Positions 1-12,968 of a stretch of DNA of 64,000 nucleotides are shown here, in pieces. The notes under the pieces were generated by a model that ran no database searches, was not told where the DNA came from, and saw only the letters and a program-made list of their open reading frames with translations. A program made the position numbers and the translations under genes. This DNA comes from Lactuca virosa (Eukaryota > Streptophyta > Magnoliopsida > Asterales > Asteraceae), in assembly GCA_928212115.1 (NCBI GenBank), contig CAKMRJ010003334.1, positions 16,579,862 through 16,643,861 on the forward strand. Reading direction: 5' to 3'. Position 1 is the first letter of the stretch. The number at the start of each line of letters is the position of its first letter.

Positions 1-2959
1 GCCCGTAAATTCATATCGAAAGAGTGTTCTATCTATCTGGCCTACACAGTCGATGTCTCAAAAGAAGATAAGAAAACAGTGAATGATGTTCCCATTGTTA
101 AGGAATATCCAGATGTTTTTCCCGAAGAATTGCCTGGACTTCCTCCGGACAGGCAAGTAGAATTCCGAATTGACCTTGTGCCTGGTGCTGCTCCGATTGC
201 TAAGACTCCTTATCGTCTTGCGCCAGCTGAGATGAAAGAAATGATGATCCAACTGCAGGAATTACTTGACAAAGGCTTTATCCGACCAAGTACCTCTCCC
301 TGGGGTGCTTAGGTATTGTTTGTTAAGAAGAAGGACGGATCGATGCGGATGTGCATTGATTATCGTGAGCTGAATAAGGTGACTATCAAGAACAAATATC
401 CACTACCTCGCATCGACGATTTGTTCGATCAACTTCAGGGTGTTAGCTATTTCTCAAAGATTGATCTAAGATCTGGCTATCATCAGTTGAAAGTTCACGA
501 GCAGGATGTACCGAAGACTGCTTTTCGTACTCGATATGGGCATTACGAATTCCTTGTTATGCCGTTTGGTTTAACGAATGCTCTTGCTGTATTCATGGAT
601 ATCATGAATCGGGTATGCCGCCCAATGCTCGATAAATCTGTCATCGTATTCATTGACGATATTCTAATCTATTCCAAGTCTGAAGCTGATCATGCCATTC
701 ATATTCGTGCGGTATTAGAACTTCTTCGAAAGGAGAAACTTTATGCTAAATTCTCGAAATGTGAATTTTGGCTTCGCCAAGTTCAATTTCTCGGCCATGT
801 TATTTCTGGTGACGGTGTATCCGTAGATCCTACTAAAATTGAAGCTATTCAAAATTGGGAAGTGCCTCGTAATGCTTCCGAAATGCGTAGTTTCTTGGGT
901 CTCGCGGGATATTACTGGAGATTTATTAAGGATTTTTCTCGTATAGTCGTACCTCTCACGAGTCTTACACGAAAGGATGTGAAGTTCGAATGGGGTGAAG
1001 CCCAAGAAAAAGCTTTCTCGACTCTAAAAGATCTTTTAACCCATGCTCCAATCTTATCACTTCCAGAAGGTGATGATGATTTCTCTGTATATAGCGATGC
1101 TTCAAGATTAGGACTCAGTTATGTGTTGATGCAACGTGGTAAAGTGATAGCCTATGCCTTAAGACAACTGAAAGATTATGAAAAGAATTATCCCACTCAT
1201 GATCTCGAACTCGCTGTAGTGGTATTTGCCCTAAAACTTTGGAGACATTACCTCTTTGGTACAAAATGTCAATTGTATACCGACCACAAGAGTCTCAAGT
1301 ATATATTCAGTCAGCAAACTCTGAATATGAGACAACAACGAGCCATGGAGCTGATCAAAGACTATGACTGTGAAATCCTATATCATCCTGGAAAGACTAA
1401 TGTATTTGCCGATGCACTTAGCAGAAAGGTTTATCGTAATAGTATGTGTTATGCTATTACTCACACCACAGTAAAGTTCACTATTCTAAATGAACTAGAG
1501 AAATGGCAAGTAGAAGCCCTAAAGCCAGAAAATGTGAAGAAAGAAGGAATGTTACATTACACCGATGTTTTACTTGATGATCCACGAGGATTGAAGGTAT
1601 TCAAGAATCGGCTATGGATTCCGAAGATTGGTGAATTAAGAAAGAAGATTTTAGATGAAGCCCATAAGTCTAAACTGTCAATACATCCTGGTACAAGTAA
1701 AATGTACTATGATGTAAGAGCTGATTATTGGTGGCCTGGATTAAAGAGAGACATTGGAAGATATGTACAGGAATGCTTAGTATGTTTACAAGTCAAAACA
1801 GAGCACCAAAAGCCTTACGGAACCCCAGAAAGCCTTAGTGTACCTGTATGGAAATGGGAAGAACTGTCCATGGATTTTATTACCAAATTGCCAAAGACTG
1901 CTAGACAGCATGATAGCATTTGGGTAATCGTCGACCGCCTGACTAAAAGCGCTCATTTTCTTGCCATGCGTGAAACGGCTCCAATGGAGAAATACGCACA
2001 AGTATACTTGGATGAAATTGTTGCAAGACATGGTGTGCCACTAAAGATCGTTTCCGATCGTGATACTCGCTTCACTTCTCACTTTTGGGCGAGTATGCAA
2101 CGTGAATTGGGATCTCGAGTTGCTCTCAGCACAGCCTATCATCCCCAGACAGATGGGCAGACGGAGAGAACAATCCAAACTGTAGAAGATATGCTTCGTG
2201 CATGTGTCTTGGAGTTCGGTGGTAACTGGGATAAATACTTACCTCTTGTCGAATTCTCGTATAATAACAGTTACCACGCTTCAATTAAAATGCCACCATA
2301 TGAGGCATTATATGGTCGCAAGTGTCGTACTCCATTATGTTGGCGTGAAATAGGACAGAAAATCCTTGGAGGCCCTGAAATGATTCAAGACACCACCGAC
2401 AAGATTCAAATTGTACGAGAAAGAATGAAAGCCGCCCAGGATCGACAAAAGTCCTATACGAAAAAAGAGGAGACGACCAATAGAATTCCAGGTGGGGGAT
2501 TTCGTAATGTTGAAGGTATCCCCATGGAAAGGTCTTATGTGATTTGGAAAGAAAGGAAAACTAAGTCCTAGATTTGTTGGTCCTTTCAAAATCCTCCAGA
2601 GGATTGGTAAACAAGCATACCGCTTGGAATTGCCTGAAGATTTGGCAGGTATTCATGATGTCTTCCATGTGAGTTATCTGCGCAAATGCTTGAGCATCTA
2701 TGATGAGGCAGTTCCATTATCCTAGGTGAAACTGGATAATAAGTTAACTTATGTAGAAGAGCCTGAAGAGATCGTAAACAAAATAACGACTAAGTTGCGT
2801 AATAAAGAAGTAGAGTTGGTGCTTGTCAAGTGGAAACACCATCGAGGCCCGAACTATACTTGGGAAAATAAGAATGAGATAAGATCGAAATACCCCCCCA
2901 TTTATTTTAATCTATGTAATTTCGGGGACGAAATTCTCAAAAGGAGGAGGTATTTGTAA
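1..2959 (+). pseudogene. Ty3/gypsy chromovirus pol, 3' part, degenerate
   Basis: The window opens inside a pol frame that is open from base 1. In order it shows the region before reverse transcriptase (79-312), reverse transcriptase with the FIDD active-site box (about 645-670), RNase H (about 1080-1430), an HHCC zinc-binding integrase region (about 1660-1800), the integrase core with HPQTDGQTER (about 2140-2170), and a C-terminal chromodomain (about 2745-2900, residues VKWKHHRGPNYTWE). The chromodomain places it among chromoviruses, and the long LTR suggests a Tekay/Del-like clade (inference). It cannot be translated through: an in-frame TAG lies at 310-312, a frameshift lies within about 2455-2510 (the downstream part continues in another frame from about 2567), and a second TAG lies at 2723-2725. 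The 5' LTR, gag and protease are outside the window. This is a dead copy. Confidence 0.93.
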
Positions 2960-5237
2960 CATACATGTTTTGAGATCGTGTTTCATATAAATAATATTAT
3001 GAAATATTATGTGATATTGAGTATTTAGTTCTAACAGATAGTTTTTACTAGAAATAAGGTAACCACTATGTTTAGAATCACTCATAAATTATTGGAAGTC
3101 TTATGAGATTCCAATTAAAAGCTAAATAGTGAAATTTAGCGAAAATATAAAACTTGAAATAAGTAAAATTTTATTGTTGAAAGTTGTATATAATCTCGTT
3201 AGAAACATATAGGCGAAAACGGCATCGAAATCCGAGTTATAACGAAGAAGTTATGACCAATCGAAGATCCGCGATAAAACCGGCACGGTGCCGAATGATG
3301 TAAAAAGTGAGTTTTTGATAAACTACTTTTTAGCCTTAGTGATCTAAATGAAAGTCGTAGTATTCGTTAAACCGAGAAGTTCGATAAAAAGAACGCCAAA
3401 ATCTGACTTCGTATGAGGAAGTTATGATTTTTACAAGTTTCAGCTTAGCAGTAGACAGCTAAAAACTCGAATTTTAGATCGAGTGATTTTTAGCCGACAC
3501 AACCTAAACGAGAATCGAAGGTCTCGTCATTAGTAGTACAACGGTAAAAAGTCTGACGAAAACGGACGTCGGATGAAGAAGTTATGAATTTTTAACGGAT
3601 TTACCAGTCCCGGTCTGTTAAAAATAATAATATAAAAATAAAGTCAAAATTTTCCGACGAAGTCTACACGAAAGTTGTAGAGCATAATTTTCTCTACGCG
3701 TGCATATAAAGAACGTCAAAAACGGAGTCCGTATGAGAAAGTTATGGATCTACAAGATTGGGCACATTTTTCGAGAAATTTCGCATGAATAGTGATTGCC
3801 ACGTCACCCTGCTCGGAGTTGGCCACGTGTCCGAAGCTGCTGCGTGGCATGCCCGAGAAGCGACGCGTGTCGCACAGATGTCCGAAGGGCCACGTGATCC
3901 TCGCATGCCACACGTGATCCGACCCTCGTGTCCTCCTCCCATTGGACCGAAGCAGCCGACCCGATCCGAAGCCAGAAGCCGCGTCATCCGACCAATGCGA
4001 AGCGAGCACCTGTCCGTCCGAGCCTCGCCCTGCTGCTACCTGGTCCGAACCTCGCAGCCGCGTGCCTCCTCTCCTCGCTTCGGATCTGAGGCTCGCACCT
4101 ATATAAGGGGTATGAGACCTCCCGGTTAGAAGTTTAAAACTTGGCCTTTTTCACCCCTTTTCAACATTTTCTTGCATTCCGACTTCCCCCGAAGCCCCGG
4201 TACTTATTCCAAAGCCCGAAACGCGCCCCGAGATTTCCGAGAAGCCCGAAAAATTTATCTTTTCGGTTTCGAAGCTCTACCTTCGCAGAGCCCGGTTTTC
4301 AAGAAAACTCCCGGTTTTCAACGAAGAAAGTCATATTTAAAGCCGAAGTGCTGCCCAAATTACTATTTTGACCCCCGGTTATTTCTCGGTGAGTTTAATA
4401 TATAGGAACAATTGTATGTTATGTGTTATATGTGCTATGTGTTTTTCCATGTTATCATCTCGAGTTGTTGTATCTGCTATTTTATAGCAAGGTTGTACAT
4501 TTGACTTGAAGTGTATGACATAAGCATCACTTGGGTATTGGTATGAACCGTTGACCATGAAGTGTATGACATAGGCATCACTTTGGCTTCGGTAGTATGC
4601 TAAGATAAGGCTGAAAGCCTAAATATTCTAGCAAAATGATATTCTTGAGTATTTACTGTGCCATTTGTGCTGAAACTTTATTGATTTTATATCAAGTATG
4701 GAATTTGTTATGTCTCATTGATTAATATGGAAAGCTTTTCGCATTATGCCTTTGTTGTTCCTTGTTCCTCTTTGCTTCTGGCATATTACAATATATATAT
4801 GGCATAACGTTATATTGTATCTATTATTGAACTCACTAAGCGCCACCGCTTACCCCTCTCAATGTTTAACTAATTTGCAGGAGATAAGCATCCAATATAG
4901 TTATATACTGGTAGCAGATTTTTGAATAGTTTGAAACTACTGTATTGATAGAAGATTTTCGAATAGTTTGAAACTATTGTATTTTGCACTCCCATATGTA
5001 TAAATCTATAGAATCCTGGGAAGTTATGTAATATATAACACTATGAGATAGTGGGTTTGTATCCAGTAGTTTGTAACCGTTTTATCAATATAAAATATTG
5101 TTTTATGAATATGCATGTAGCATGTTTCGGAATAACAACTGTCAAATATGAAAGTTTGGGTCTTTCAGAAATATGAAAGTATAGAAAGGGGTTCTTTCAG
5201 TTAATATTGGTTATTTAAGAAAAAAAAAACTATTACA
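2955..5237 (+). mobile_element. 3' LTR of the gypsy element
   Basis: A purine tract (AAAAGGAGGAGG, about 2938-2950) ends just before TGTAACATAC, the expected polypurine-tract/LTR junction following the chromodomain. The LTR is about 2.2-2.3 kb. Its U3 is GC-rich around 3780-4100 and carries a TATA box at 4100-4108. The open frame at 3758-4129 inside it has no protein-like character. The right end is not certain: the sequence stops resembling the LTR near 5200-5240, and an ATTACA at 5232-5237 is a plausible terminus. Without the 5' LTR or a target-site duplication in view I cannot fix it. The stretch 5240-5840 shows nothing else recognisable. Confidence 0.7.
4100..4108 (+). promoter_or_regulatory. 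LTR TATA box
   Basis: TATATAAGG lies in the GC-rich U3 of the LTR, so transcription would start near 4130. Three G-box cores (CACGTG) lie upstream at 3824-3829, 3891-3896 and 3911-3916. In plants these are bound by bZIP and bHLH factors and often form ABA- or light-responsive elements. Whether this decayed copy is still transcribed is unknown. Confidence 0.6.
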
Positions 5238-5841
5238 AAATTATAAGAAATTATCTTATTCTGTTTTCGCTATAAATCAAATGTGATAACTAAGTAACTA
5301 ACCGACTTCACAATTTAATTCGATTTCAATTTTTGGTTTCTTCTGTTTTGGTTTTGTTCATTTTTTGTTTTTTGTTTCTTTTCACCCATATATTCATAAA
5401 TATGAAGTCAACTATGGGCCTTGTATACAATGTATAGTACAAAAAATGAGGTGGATTGGGCCTGTTAACCTTTGTGTGGGTCAGCTCATTACCTGCTTAA
5501 AGTCCACATGCTTTTTGTCTCTTACCCAAGAACAGAAAGCTGAAACTTTTTCATTGATAACAAGCACAAGAAAACTAAATTTCAAATTTTGGCCTAAAGT
5601 TCGTTTATTCTTTAAAATATCCAATATTTTGACTTTATTCTATTTTAGACTTATTTTATTTTAAAAGACTCGTTCTTATCTATTCATTTTTATTTCAATC
5701 ATGGAACCGATTATTAACATAGAAATTCTGTTTATTCCACAAAAAACTATACATGCTGTATTTTTTTCTTTTCCGTTTTAGACCTTTTTTTTTCTTAAAT
5801 AAACTAAACTGAAACATATGACTTGATATTTCATTAATTGA

Positions 5842-7006
5842 GATGGTTACCAATCAGGTAACCCTAAATCCCTGACTCACGGCATCCTAAGCATCAATAA
5901 CTAAAATAATAATTGATTTTAAAACTCTATGTCACGTTTCCGCTTCTTCTTGTTGTAAACCACATTGAGTCTCTTGAAATGACTTCCATTTTAAGCATCA
6001 GAAACATAAACTTAGTAAGAAATGTTGAAATGAAATTATGTTATTATGATGATGAAGCTCCTGTTTACCATTTGTCCCAAAACTGTTTTCACATGATTGA
6101 GTTTATATTTTTAAAGGCTGTCCCAAGGTTATTTTCACTAGGTCTATGGTATGTTTATTTTTAACAGTGTACCGTGATAGTTTTGCAAGTAAGTTGTTAT
6201 TATTTATTTATTGTTACCTTTGAGACTATTTTGTCTCAAGTATTTATCAACATTTTATAATGGTACTAACTCCATTGGCATTGTATAGATGGAGGATTTT
6301 GGACATTAGTTATTTTTTTTATCTTTGTAACATCCAATATTAAATCACATCTCTTCGACACTGTATGGATGGAGGATCTCAGACATTAGCTTCACATGAA
6401 CCATAATGGGATATCTAATAGTGATTGGAATCTCAAACATGAATCAAGATATAATCTCCTAAACATTTCTATTCAAGCATAGGAAACAACCTCCCTGATT
6501 TATCTATCGGTGCTTACAGTGCCTATGGTGGTCACTTAGGCCTCATGGTAACCATGATTAACCTTAGTACTCATTATAAAACATAGATAAGTAATGAAAA
6601 ACATGGAAATAAATTTATCTAGCCATTTTATGAAAAGTTAATAGATACTTGAGACAGAATGGGCTTAAAGGTAAAAAATAACAACTTACATAAAAAATTG
6701 TCCAAATACACTATTAAATAAATATACCATTAGACCTTACAAAAATAGTATTGAGACGACCTTTCAAAACAAACCTAATCTTGTGAAAATAACTTTGGAC
6801 CCAATATGGTGTATAACAGCAAAATTCCATTTCAATAGTTCATACTAAGTTTATGTTCCTGATGATTGAAGAAGAAACTATTTTGATTGGACTCAATATG
6901 GTGTACAAGAACCTAGAGTTTTAGAAACGGTTATTCTTCTAGTTAGTCGCTACTCAGGATACATATGAATTAGGGGGATATAGGGTTACCTTATGGTAAC
7001 CGACTC
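5842..7006. mobile_element. Mutator-like element with about 400-bp inverted repeats
   Basis: The left arm (5842 to about 6265) and right arm (about 6595-7006) are imperfect inverted repeats over nearly their whole length. The left end has GGTTACC followed by GGTAACCCTAAATCCC, mirrored at the right end. The flanks CATTAATTGA (5832-5841) and CATTAATGA (7007-7015) look like a 9-bp target duplication with one indel. Long terminal inverted repeats plus a 9-bp duplication are the Mutator signature. No transposase is visible, so it is non-autonomous. The open frame at 5913-6164 is part of the left arm and not a gene. Confidence 0.65.
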
Positions 7007-7452
7007 CATTAATGACATAAAAAATGAATAAGTTAAAGTTGAGTTTATTTTAAAAAAATGTTTTAAGTCTATACTTCACCACCTCCGTACAACATATCAC
7101 ATTCATGACAATCTGCTTCCTAATATTGATTCTAAATTTCCTCCTCTTTCATTCTCCTTCTTCTTCTCCAGTGATATTCATTCGTTTGTGAGTGTGAGAG
7201 AGAGTGCTATTTGGAAACCTTTGCTCAGGCGGCGGCTCCGACATCGACAACTCCGACGTCCAACCGGTGATAGAGTCACATCGGGAAGAATTCAATAATT
7301 TTTTAAAGAGATAAAGAGAGGGGAGTAGGTGGGGTGGGGTGGGGTTGAATTTGTTTTTTTTTTCAATTAAATAAAATACTTAACATAATTAAAACTAGAA
7401 AATTGCCCCCGCCATTGCGGGGGTCGGATTTAGATTAAGCGACATAGTTTAT

Positions 7453-7705
7453 TCATTTATTTATTGGAAGGGAAAACTGCTCTTTTGCCAAATAAACACC
7501 ACATAAATCTTTAGCAATATACCACCCGAGACTTGGCAACTTTCCTGAAGATGAAACATCCATGCGCATTATCATTGTTGGAGTGTTTTCAGATGAAGAA
7601 GATTCATCTTGTGTGCCTCCTAAAGGTTGTGGAAGTTTCAGACTTTTGGCCCATGTAGTTATCCCAGGAGAAGACAACTTTGATGGTGAATCATTTGTAG
7701 GTTCC
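7453..7705 (-). pseudogene. PTEN2-like phosphatase N-terminal exon fragment
   Basis: After an acceptor-like GCTTAGCAG (minus strand) the frame reads SKLSSPGITTWAKSLKLPQP followed by a Ser/Thr-rich acidic stretch. From memory this resembles the non-catalytic N-terminal region of plant PTEN2-type lipid/protein phosphatases. The catalytic phosphatase and C2 regions are absent. It lies directly downstream of the kinesin pieces inside the Helitron and on the same strand. The end of the frame, beyond about residue 60, looks like intron sequence. The assignment rests on one short motif and could be wrong; a protein search would settle it. Confidence 0.4.
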
Positions 7706-7819
7706 ACTGCTAAGCAAAAGTATCAATTCTTTCTTTTGCAATTTTGAATAATTCCTCTACTGTTCTGTAACTAACCCCTCAATTTCCCTCAATACCCTCC
7801 ATGGTAAATGTCTTTCCTG

Positions 7820-8890
7820 TCTCTGTTTCACCATATTGAAATATGCACACGTCGTATCCATCGAAAAGTGAAGCCACCAATGGTGAAGCATTGTCCGTTT
7901 GATGATGAATCAAAGTCAACCATGGTTGACCATCCGGTCAAAGTTTCTTTTTTGCTTGGTGGACGTCATCTGCAAAACACCTGTGTGTTTCCTGAAACTA
8001 TAAAAAAAATTAGTATTTATAGAAAGTTAGAAACTTTATATGTTTGTTAAAAAAAGAAAAAGAAAAAGAAAAACTTTGCACACCTTTTATATCCTCAAAT
8101 TGATTATGAAGCTTTCTTCCCTTGATTTGTTCTTTGTTGTATTTGACTTTAAGATGCTCACACTGTGCAACTAAAAGTAATGATAGAAAATGTTAAAACT
8201 TACAATAGGGTGAAAATTTAATCATGAATTTACTAATTTACCCACCCATTGCTTGAACTGCAGAAACCATGTTATTGAGATCAGGAAGGAACTGAGCCAG
8301 CACAGTGGTGTGCTTGAAGAGAGAGCTGAGAGTGGTTTGGTTTCAATACCTACTTCCTTGACTGCAGCCACCCAAACTTTCTTGTCATGTTCATATCTAC
8401 CTGATATGCCCCTCAATTATTTAGATTGTTTCTCCATTTTTTGGTCTAAAAATAAACAAAATTAAGAATTTCTAACATCTATAACAAAATTATTATTTAT
8501 ATCTGCAAATGAAAACGATAACACTAATTTCATAAGGAAAAAAGTCACAAACATGCATACACATATATACATAGAGAGTCTATTATAGATTTCATTAAAG
8601 CGTTTATAAACATGAAAACAGGAAAAACTCATTTAAAACTACAGCGTTGTTCTGTTTGCATTAAGTAGAAAAAACAATAATAATAGAGAGACTAACCTGG
8701 AGTTGGTCTTCACATCTTTTAAGTTTGTCACTATATTCTCTCATATTAAGAAAATATTTATGAAGCTGCAAGAAAATTTTTTTAACAACATGAATACAAA
8801 AAAAGAAAAATAAATTAATGGAAGTACCTTAATCAACTGTTCCTTGCGATTTGAAGTGAGCTTTTTAGCAGTTGCAAGTACATCCTTTAA
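7820..8890 (-). pseudogene. Kinesin-14 gene fragment, several exons, frameshifted
   Basis: Five exon-like blocks lie in order on the minus strand: about 8883-8828 (DVLATAKKLTSNRKEQLIK), 8765-8697 (LHKYFLNMREYSDKLKRCED, ending CAG|GT), about 8404-8242, 8162-8084 (KVKYNKEQIKGRKLHNQFED, ending at the Lys-Gly where kinesin-14 genes often have an intron), and about 7985-7820, which contains VASLFDGYDVCIFQYG. The last block matches the segment just before the ATP-binding P-loop of kinesin-14 motors. The GQTGTGKT P-loop is not preserved. The third block has an extra CT (CTCTCT, near 8320) that shifts its frame, and the motor block is also out of frame within itself. No motor protein can be made. The splice sites are mostly intact, so the piece came from genomic DNA, not a retrocopy. 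Confidence 0.7.
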
Positions 8891-9339
8891 TGAAAAACTT
8901 ATGAAGGGTAGAATTGTAATTTGGTGTAAAAGAAGAGATCGATCATACAGTTTACCAAGTAGAAACACAATCTTGACCAGATTTTTCGTTGAGGATTTTT
9001 GTCAAGTAATTGGTGTTCAAAACTTAAAAAGAACAAAGAACAAAATGAATAAGAGTTACAAACACTAAAACTGTGAAATTGAAATACAAATGGTGGAATC
9101 AACCTGCTCCTACACTCTTCCCTGTCTTCCCTCACCTTCCGTCTCCCCCCAAACCAAATTACCTGATGACAATTGTGTTCGTTCACAAACACGATTCAAA
9201 ACATTCCATAATTCAATATCCAGAAACATAGGGGCAGAAAAGTAAATTTAGTTGGGACTTTTAATAGTTACAATGGATACCTCATTCATTTAAAATGGAT
9301 AATCAAACAATTATAATCAAGTAATGAATTAGGTAAACT

Positions 9340-9640
9340 AACCTGGAATTAATACAATAATCCGATCAGGCATTTCATCGAACGCCTTATAGGCATGTTT
9401 CTCATCCAAAAGTAGTAACCTTGTTGAGTCTTTCCACTTCCCAAACCTGTAGTCAACGTATCCAACTAACCCATTCAAATCCTCATGCCTTTGCAGTTGT
9501 AAAATTGATCTACAAACAAAATCAACCCAAAAAAGAAAACAAATAATTGAACCTCTAATTTGTAAAATAAAAAAGTTACCTGTGTCCTCGTTGCGTTGTT
9601 GCGACGGAGTAGAAAGTGCAGAGGAAATGAGGCCGATTCG
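9340..9640 (-). pseudogene. Third exon-like piece in the Helitron, unidentified
   Basis: On the minus strand, the stretch between an acceptor-like TAG and a donor-like CAG|GTTAG (about 9515-9340) is open and reads DYRFGKWKDSTRLLLLDEKH then AYKAFDEMPDR. A shorter open stretch upstream (about 9650-9583) ends in ACACAG|GTAACT. The codons look protein-like, but I do not recognise the family. It may be another captured host gene or the upstream part of the kinesin donor gene. Confidence 0.3.
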
Positions 9641-10139
9641 ACACGTTGGTTGCTTTTTGTCCGTTAATGTGAGGGTAATTTGGTCTTTTCAGGTAGTAGG
9701 GACTGAATTTGTCAGCATGGGTAAACCATATGGACCATTTATGTAATTTTGGCGATGGTGGTGGTGGTGGTGATGGCAGATGGTGGGTGGGTTTATGGTA
9801 TTGGGTGGGTATTTTCTAATAAATAAAACATTAATTTAAAACCAAAAAGAGAATGTTAAATCTGGTAAACCACAGGGACCAATCGTGTAATTTTGTCTAA
9901 CAATAATAATAATAATGATGAGGGACCATTTCTGCCAAAAGACTAAATACTAATAATATGTAATAAAAGGCGAGGGTTATGAAAAATTCAAACCAAAGTG
10001 AAAGGGTTGTTTGTGAACAAAAGCATAAAGATGAAGGGTTAATGTTATAAGTTGGAGGACCAAAATTGACAAAAAATGTGTCATTTTACTGTTAAAATCT
10101 TTCCTAACTTTAATATATATATATATAATAATAAATAGA

Positions 10140-11441
10140 AAATAATAATAATAATAATGACAAAATAGTTATTTTAAGTCATTTCAAATTTCGAAGGGTC
10201 CAAACCAAAATAAAAAAACATTTCGTGGACCAATGATGATAGTATAAAACTTTTTGGACCAAAATGGTATTTTTGGCTAACCATATGGACCAAATTTGCA
10301 GTTTTATCTTGATTATTTCAATACTCTCCAAAAATATCATTCTCACAATAACTAGCATGTATGTCACATTGTGGTATTTGTGTTTCTTATGATTCTTTAG
10401 AAGTTAAGTCCAAGAAGAAACGCGAATGAATAGAAAAGGACTAGAGAGGGGAACTCAGAAAGGTGCTACATTATAGCTCTTATCTGTCACCACAAATACC
10501 ATTGACTTTTTGGTAATTATCCTCAATAAATATTATACCATTTATTTAAATGTACCAACTTTTTTTTATAATATTAAATTCTTAAATATTTCCACAAAAC
10601 TACTTATTATGTAAATAAAAATTATAATATTTGACTTAGAAACAATTTTATAAAATAATAGAGGTGGAAATCGAGCAATTTGGGTAACAAGTCATAATGT
10701 TTGATCTAATTTCAATGTATATTATAATGTTATAAAACTTTAAATAAAATAAAATAAATTATATTATTATAACAATAATAGTAATTGAATAAAACAAATT
10801 ATGAACCTGTATCATTATAATTACATTTAGGGATTGCTTTCCGGTTTGAGTCGTTGGAAATAAAGCATAAATTAATAAATAGGTGTTTTAAAATATTATG
10901 ATTGTTGAGTAGAAATATAATGAAAAAGTACTTTTAAGAAGCCTATCGATCCAAAAATAGTTGGAACCCGAGAAAAAAAAAGGCCCTCATAGACTTTTTT
11001 ATTTTATTTTTTATACTAAAATAAATGGCAAAAATCCTTTTGTGTGTCACGCTAATAAGCTATAGAATGAAAAATCATAAACTAGATGAAAGATAATTCA
11101 CCTTAAATTGGGTTTCAATGCTTGATTTTAAGTCACTTAAAGTTATAGTTTATTTCCAATACAACAAACAAGTAAAATTTCATATAATATATTTAAAAAC
11201 AAAACAAGCTAAAAAGATTTCCAGAATCATTTTACCGAAATAATACCAATTTCTATTGATAAAAAAAAAATGTAAACCCCAATAATTTTAGTGGATTGAA
11301 CAAAGGTGACAAGTGTCATGTGTATAGACCTTATATCTATATTCCCAAAAAATCCACGTTAATCCGTTTGAAGTTAAACCTCTCCCCTTCATCTCTTCCC
11401 TTTGTTTCTCCCTCCAAAAGTTTCTTCCTCACTTTGCTTTC
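10140..11441. other. Upstream region of the malate dehydrogenase gene
   Basis: AT-rich sequence with no coding signal. A pyrimidine-rich stretch (about 11385-11435) directly before the start codon looks like a 5' UTR. TATATCTATATT near 11332-11343 is the only TATA-like candidate at a sensible distance. The stretch 10180-10320 contains repeated phrases of the GGTCCA/GGACCAAA type that are common in plant repeats, but I could not define an element there. Confidence 0.4.
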
Positions 11442-12911
11442 ATGGCGGTGACAGAACTAGGCCATGCTTACACAACGACTACCTTCAGTAATTCGCGCTT
11501 CCTCACTTATGTCTCATCGTCCACTCGTCTCTCCTATCACCGCCGCCTGAGTTATCGGAATCTCCCTCGAACTCCAACTACTGCTATCCGTTGTTCAGTT
11601 ACCTCCGAGTAAGCTTCTTTCTACTGTCACATGTAGTAGGATTTTTAGGTGACTTTTGTTGATAATCTGTGTTTGTGCTTAATTTTACAGCCAAATTCAA
11701 GCTCCGGTTGGTATTGATGCGAAACAAAAGCCTGATTGTTTCGGTGTATTCTGCCTCACTTATGATCTAAGTGATCTGAAGGCTGTAAGTTTTCGACTTC
11801 CGTTCCTTGCTATTTTCATAAACCCTCGGCCCTTAAATCAATTTCATCTCCTGCTTATTTCAAAATTTGACGTACATTTGATTTTCCTCAGTTACTCTTG
11901 CAAGTATTAGATGATTGTTTGTTATTACCTAGTAATAGATGAGGATTACAGTGATAATTTCATTTCCGGAAAAAGTCTTAATATCTGAATTTTTACATCT
12001 AGGTAAATCTGAACTTCCATAATTGCAATGAATATAACTATTGTGTTGATGAATAAATATGATAAACAAACAATTAAAACATTGAATATCCGTCCTTACT
12101 TTTTGATTCAATTCTCTACTCCCTCTGTCCCAAAGGCCAAATCTGTTATTGTACAAGTTCTGATGTATTATGTTCTTTGCGGATGCACATTTTCAGGAAG
12201 ATCAAACAAAATCATGGAAGAAAATGATTAATGTTGCAGTCTCAGGTGCTGCTGGGATGATATCCAATCATCTACTCTTCAAGGTAACAAATTGTTTCCC
12301 CTTTTTGGTATATAAAAATCTAGAACCTCTGAGATCTTTACATATGTTGCATTAAAATCACAGCTAGCATCAGGTGAGGTTTTTGGCCCAGATCAACCAA
12401 TTGCCCTCAAACTTTTGGGGTCTGAACGATCATTTGGAGCTCTTGAAGGTAATGACTAGTCTATATCACTCTTATTTAGTATTAGTTATGTCCAAAACTT
12501 CATGATGAAATGGTAATAACTAATAACACAGGAGTGGCAATGGAACTCGAGGACTCTTTGTATCCATTATTGAGAGAAGTAAGCATTGGCATAGATCCAT
12601 ATGAGGTATTTGAAGATGCAGAATGGGCTCTTTTGATTGGAGCTAAACCTAGAGGCCCTGGAATGGAAAGAGCCGATTTGTTAGACATTAATGGCCAAAT
12701 CTATGCTGAACAGGTTCTTTTAAATCTTTTCCACTTCACTCAAATTTAATTTCTCGAAAATCATATAATTTAAATGGAATTTATGATAGGGAAAAGCTCT
12801 CAATACTGTTGCTTCACGTAATGTCAAAGTCATGGTGGTAGGAAACCCTTGCAATACCAAGTATGGAATTTTAACTCGGCTTTTATATATTTTTTTATGA
12901 TGAATATGTGA

Positions 12912-12968
<57 letters not shown>

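Larger units (their letters stand above)
7395..10130 (-). mobile_element. Non-autonomous Helitron carrying host gene pieces
   Basis: Read on the minus strand, the element ends with a perfect 7-bp stem (CCCCCGC/GCGGGGG, 7406-7412 with 7417-7423), a 4-base loop, a 7-base spacer, then CTAG (7395-7398) followed by T. This is the Helitron 3' terminus: a hairpin just inside CTRR, inserted 5' of T. The interior contains exon pieces of at least two unrelated genes on the same strand. The 5' TC end is not resolved. It probably lies in the TA-rich microsatellite at about 10105-10140, where the sequence character changes, so the right coordinate is approximate. No Rep/helicase is present. Confidence 0.65.

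Noticed and set aside
3758..4129. 123-residue open frame in the GC-rich part of the gypsy LTR
   Set aside because: It lies in U3 directly upstream of the TATA box, has no recognisable domain and overlaps frames on the other strand; high GC explains the openness.
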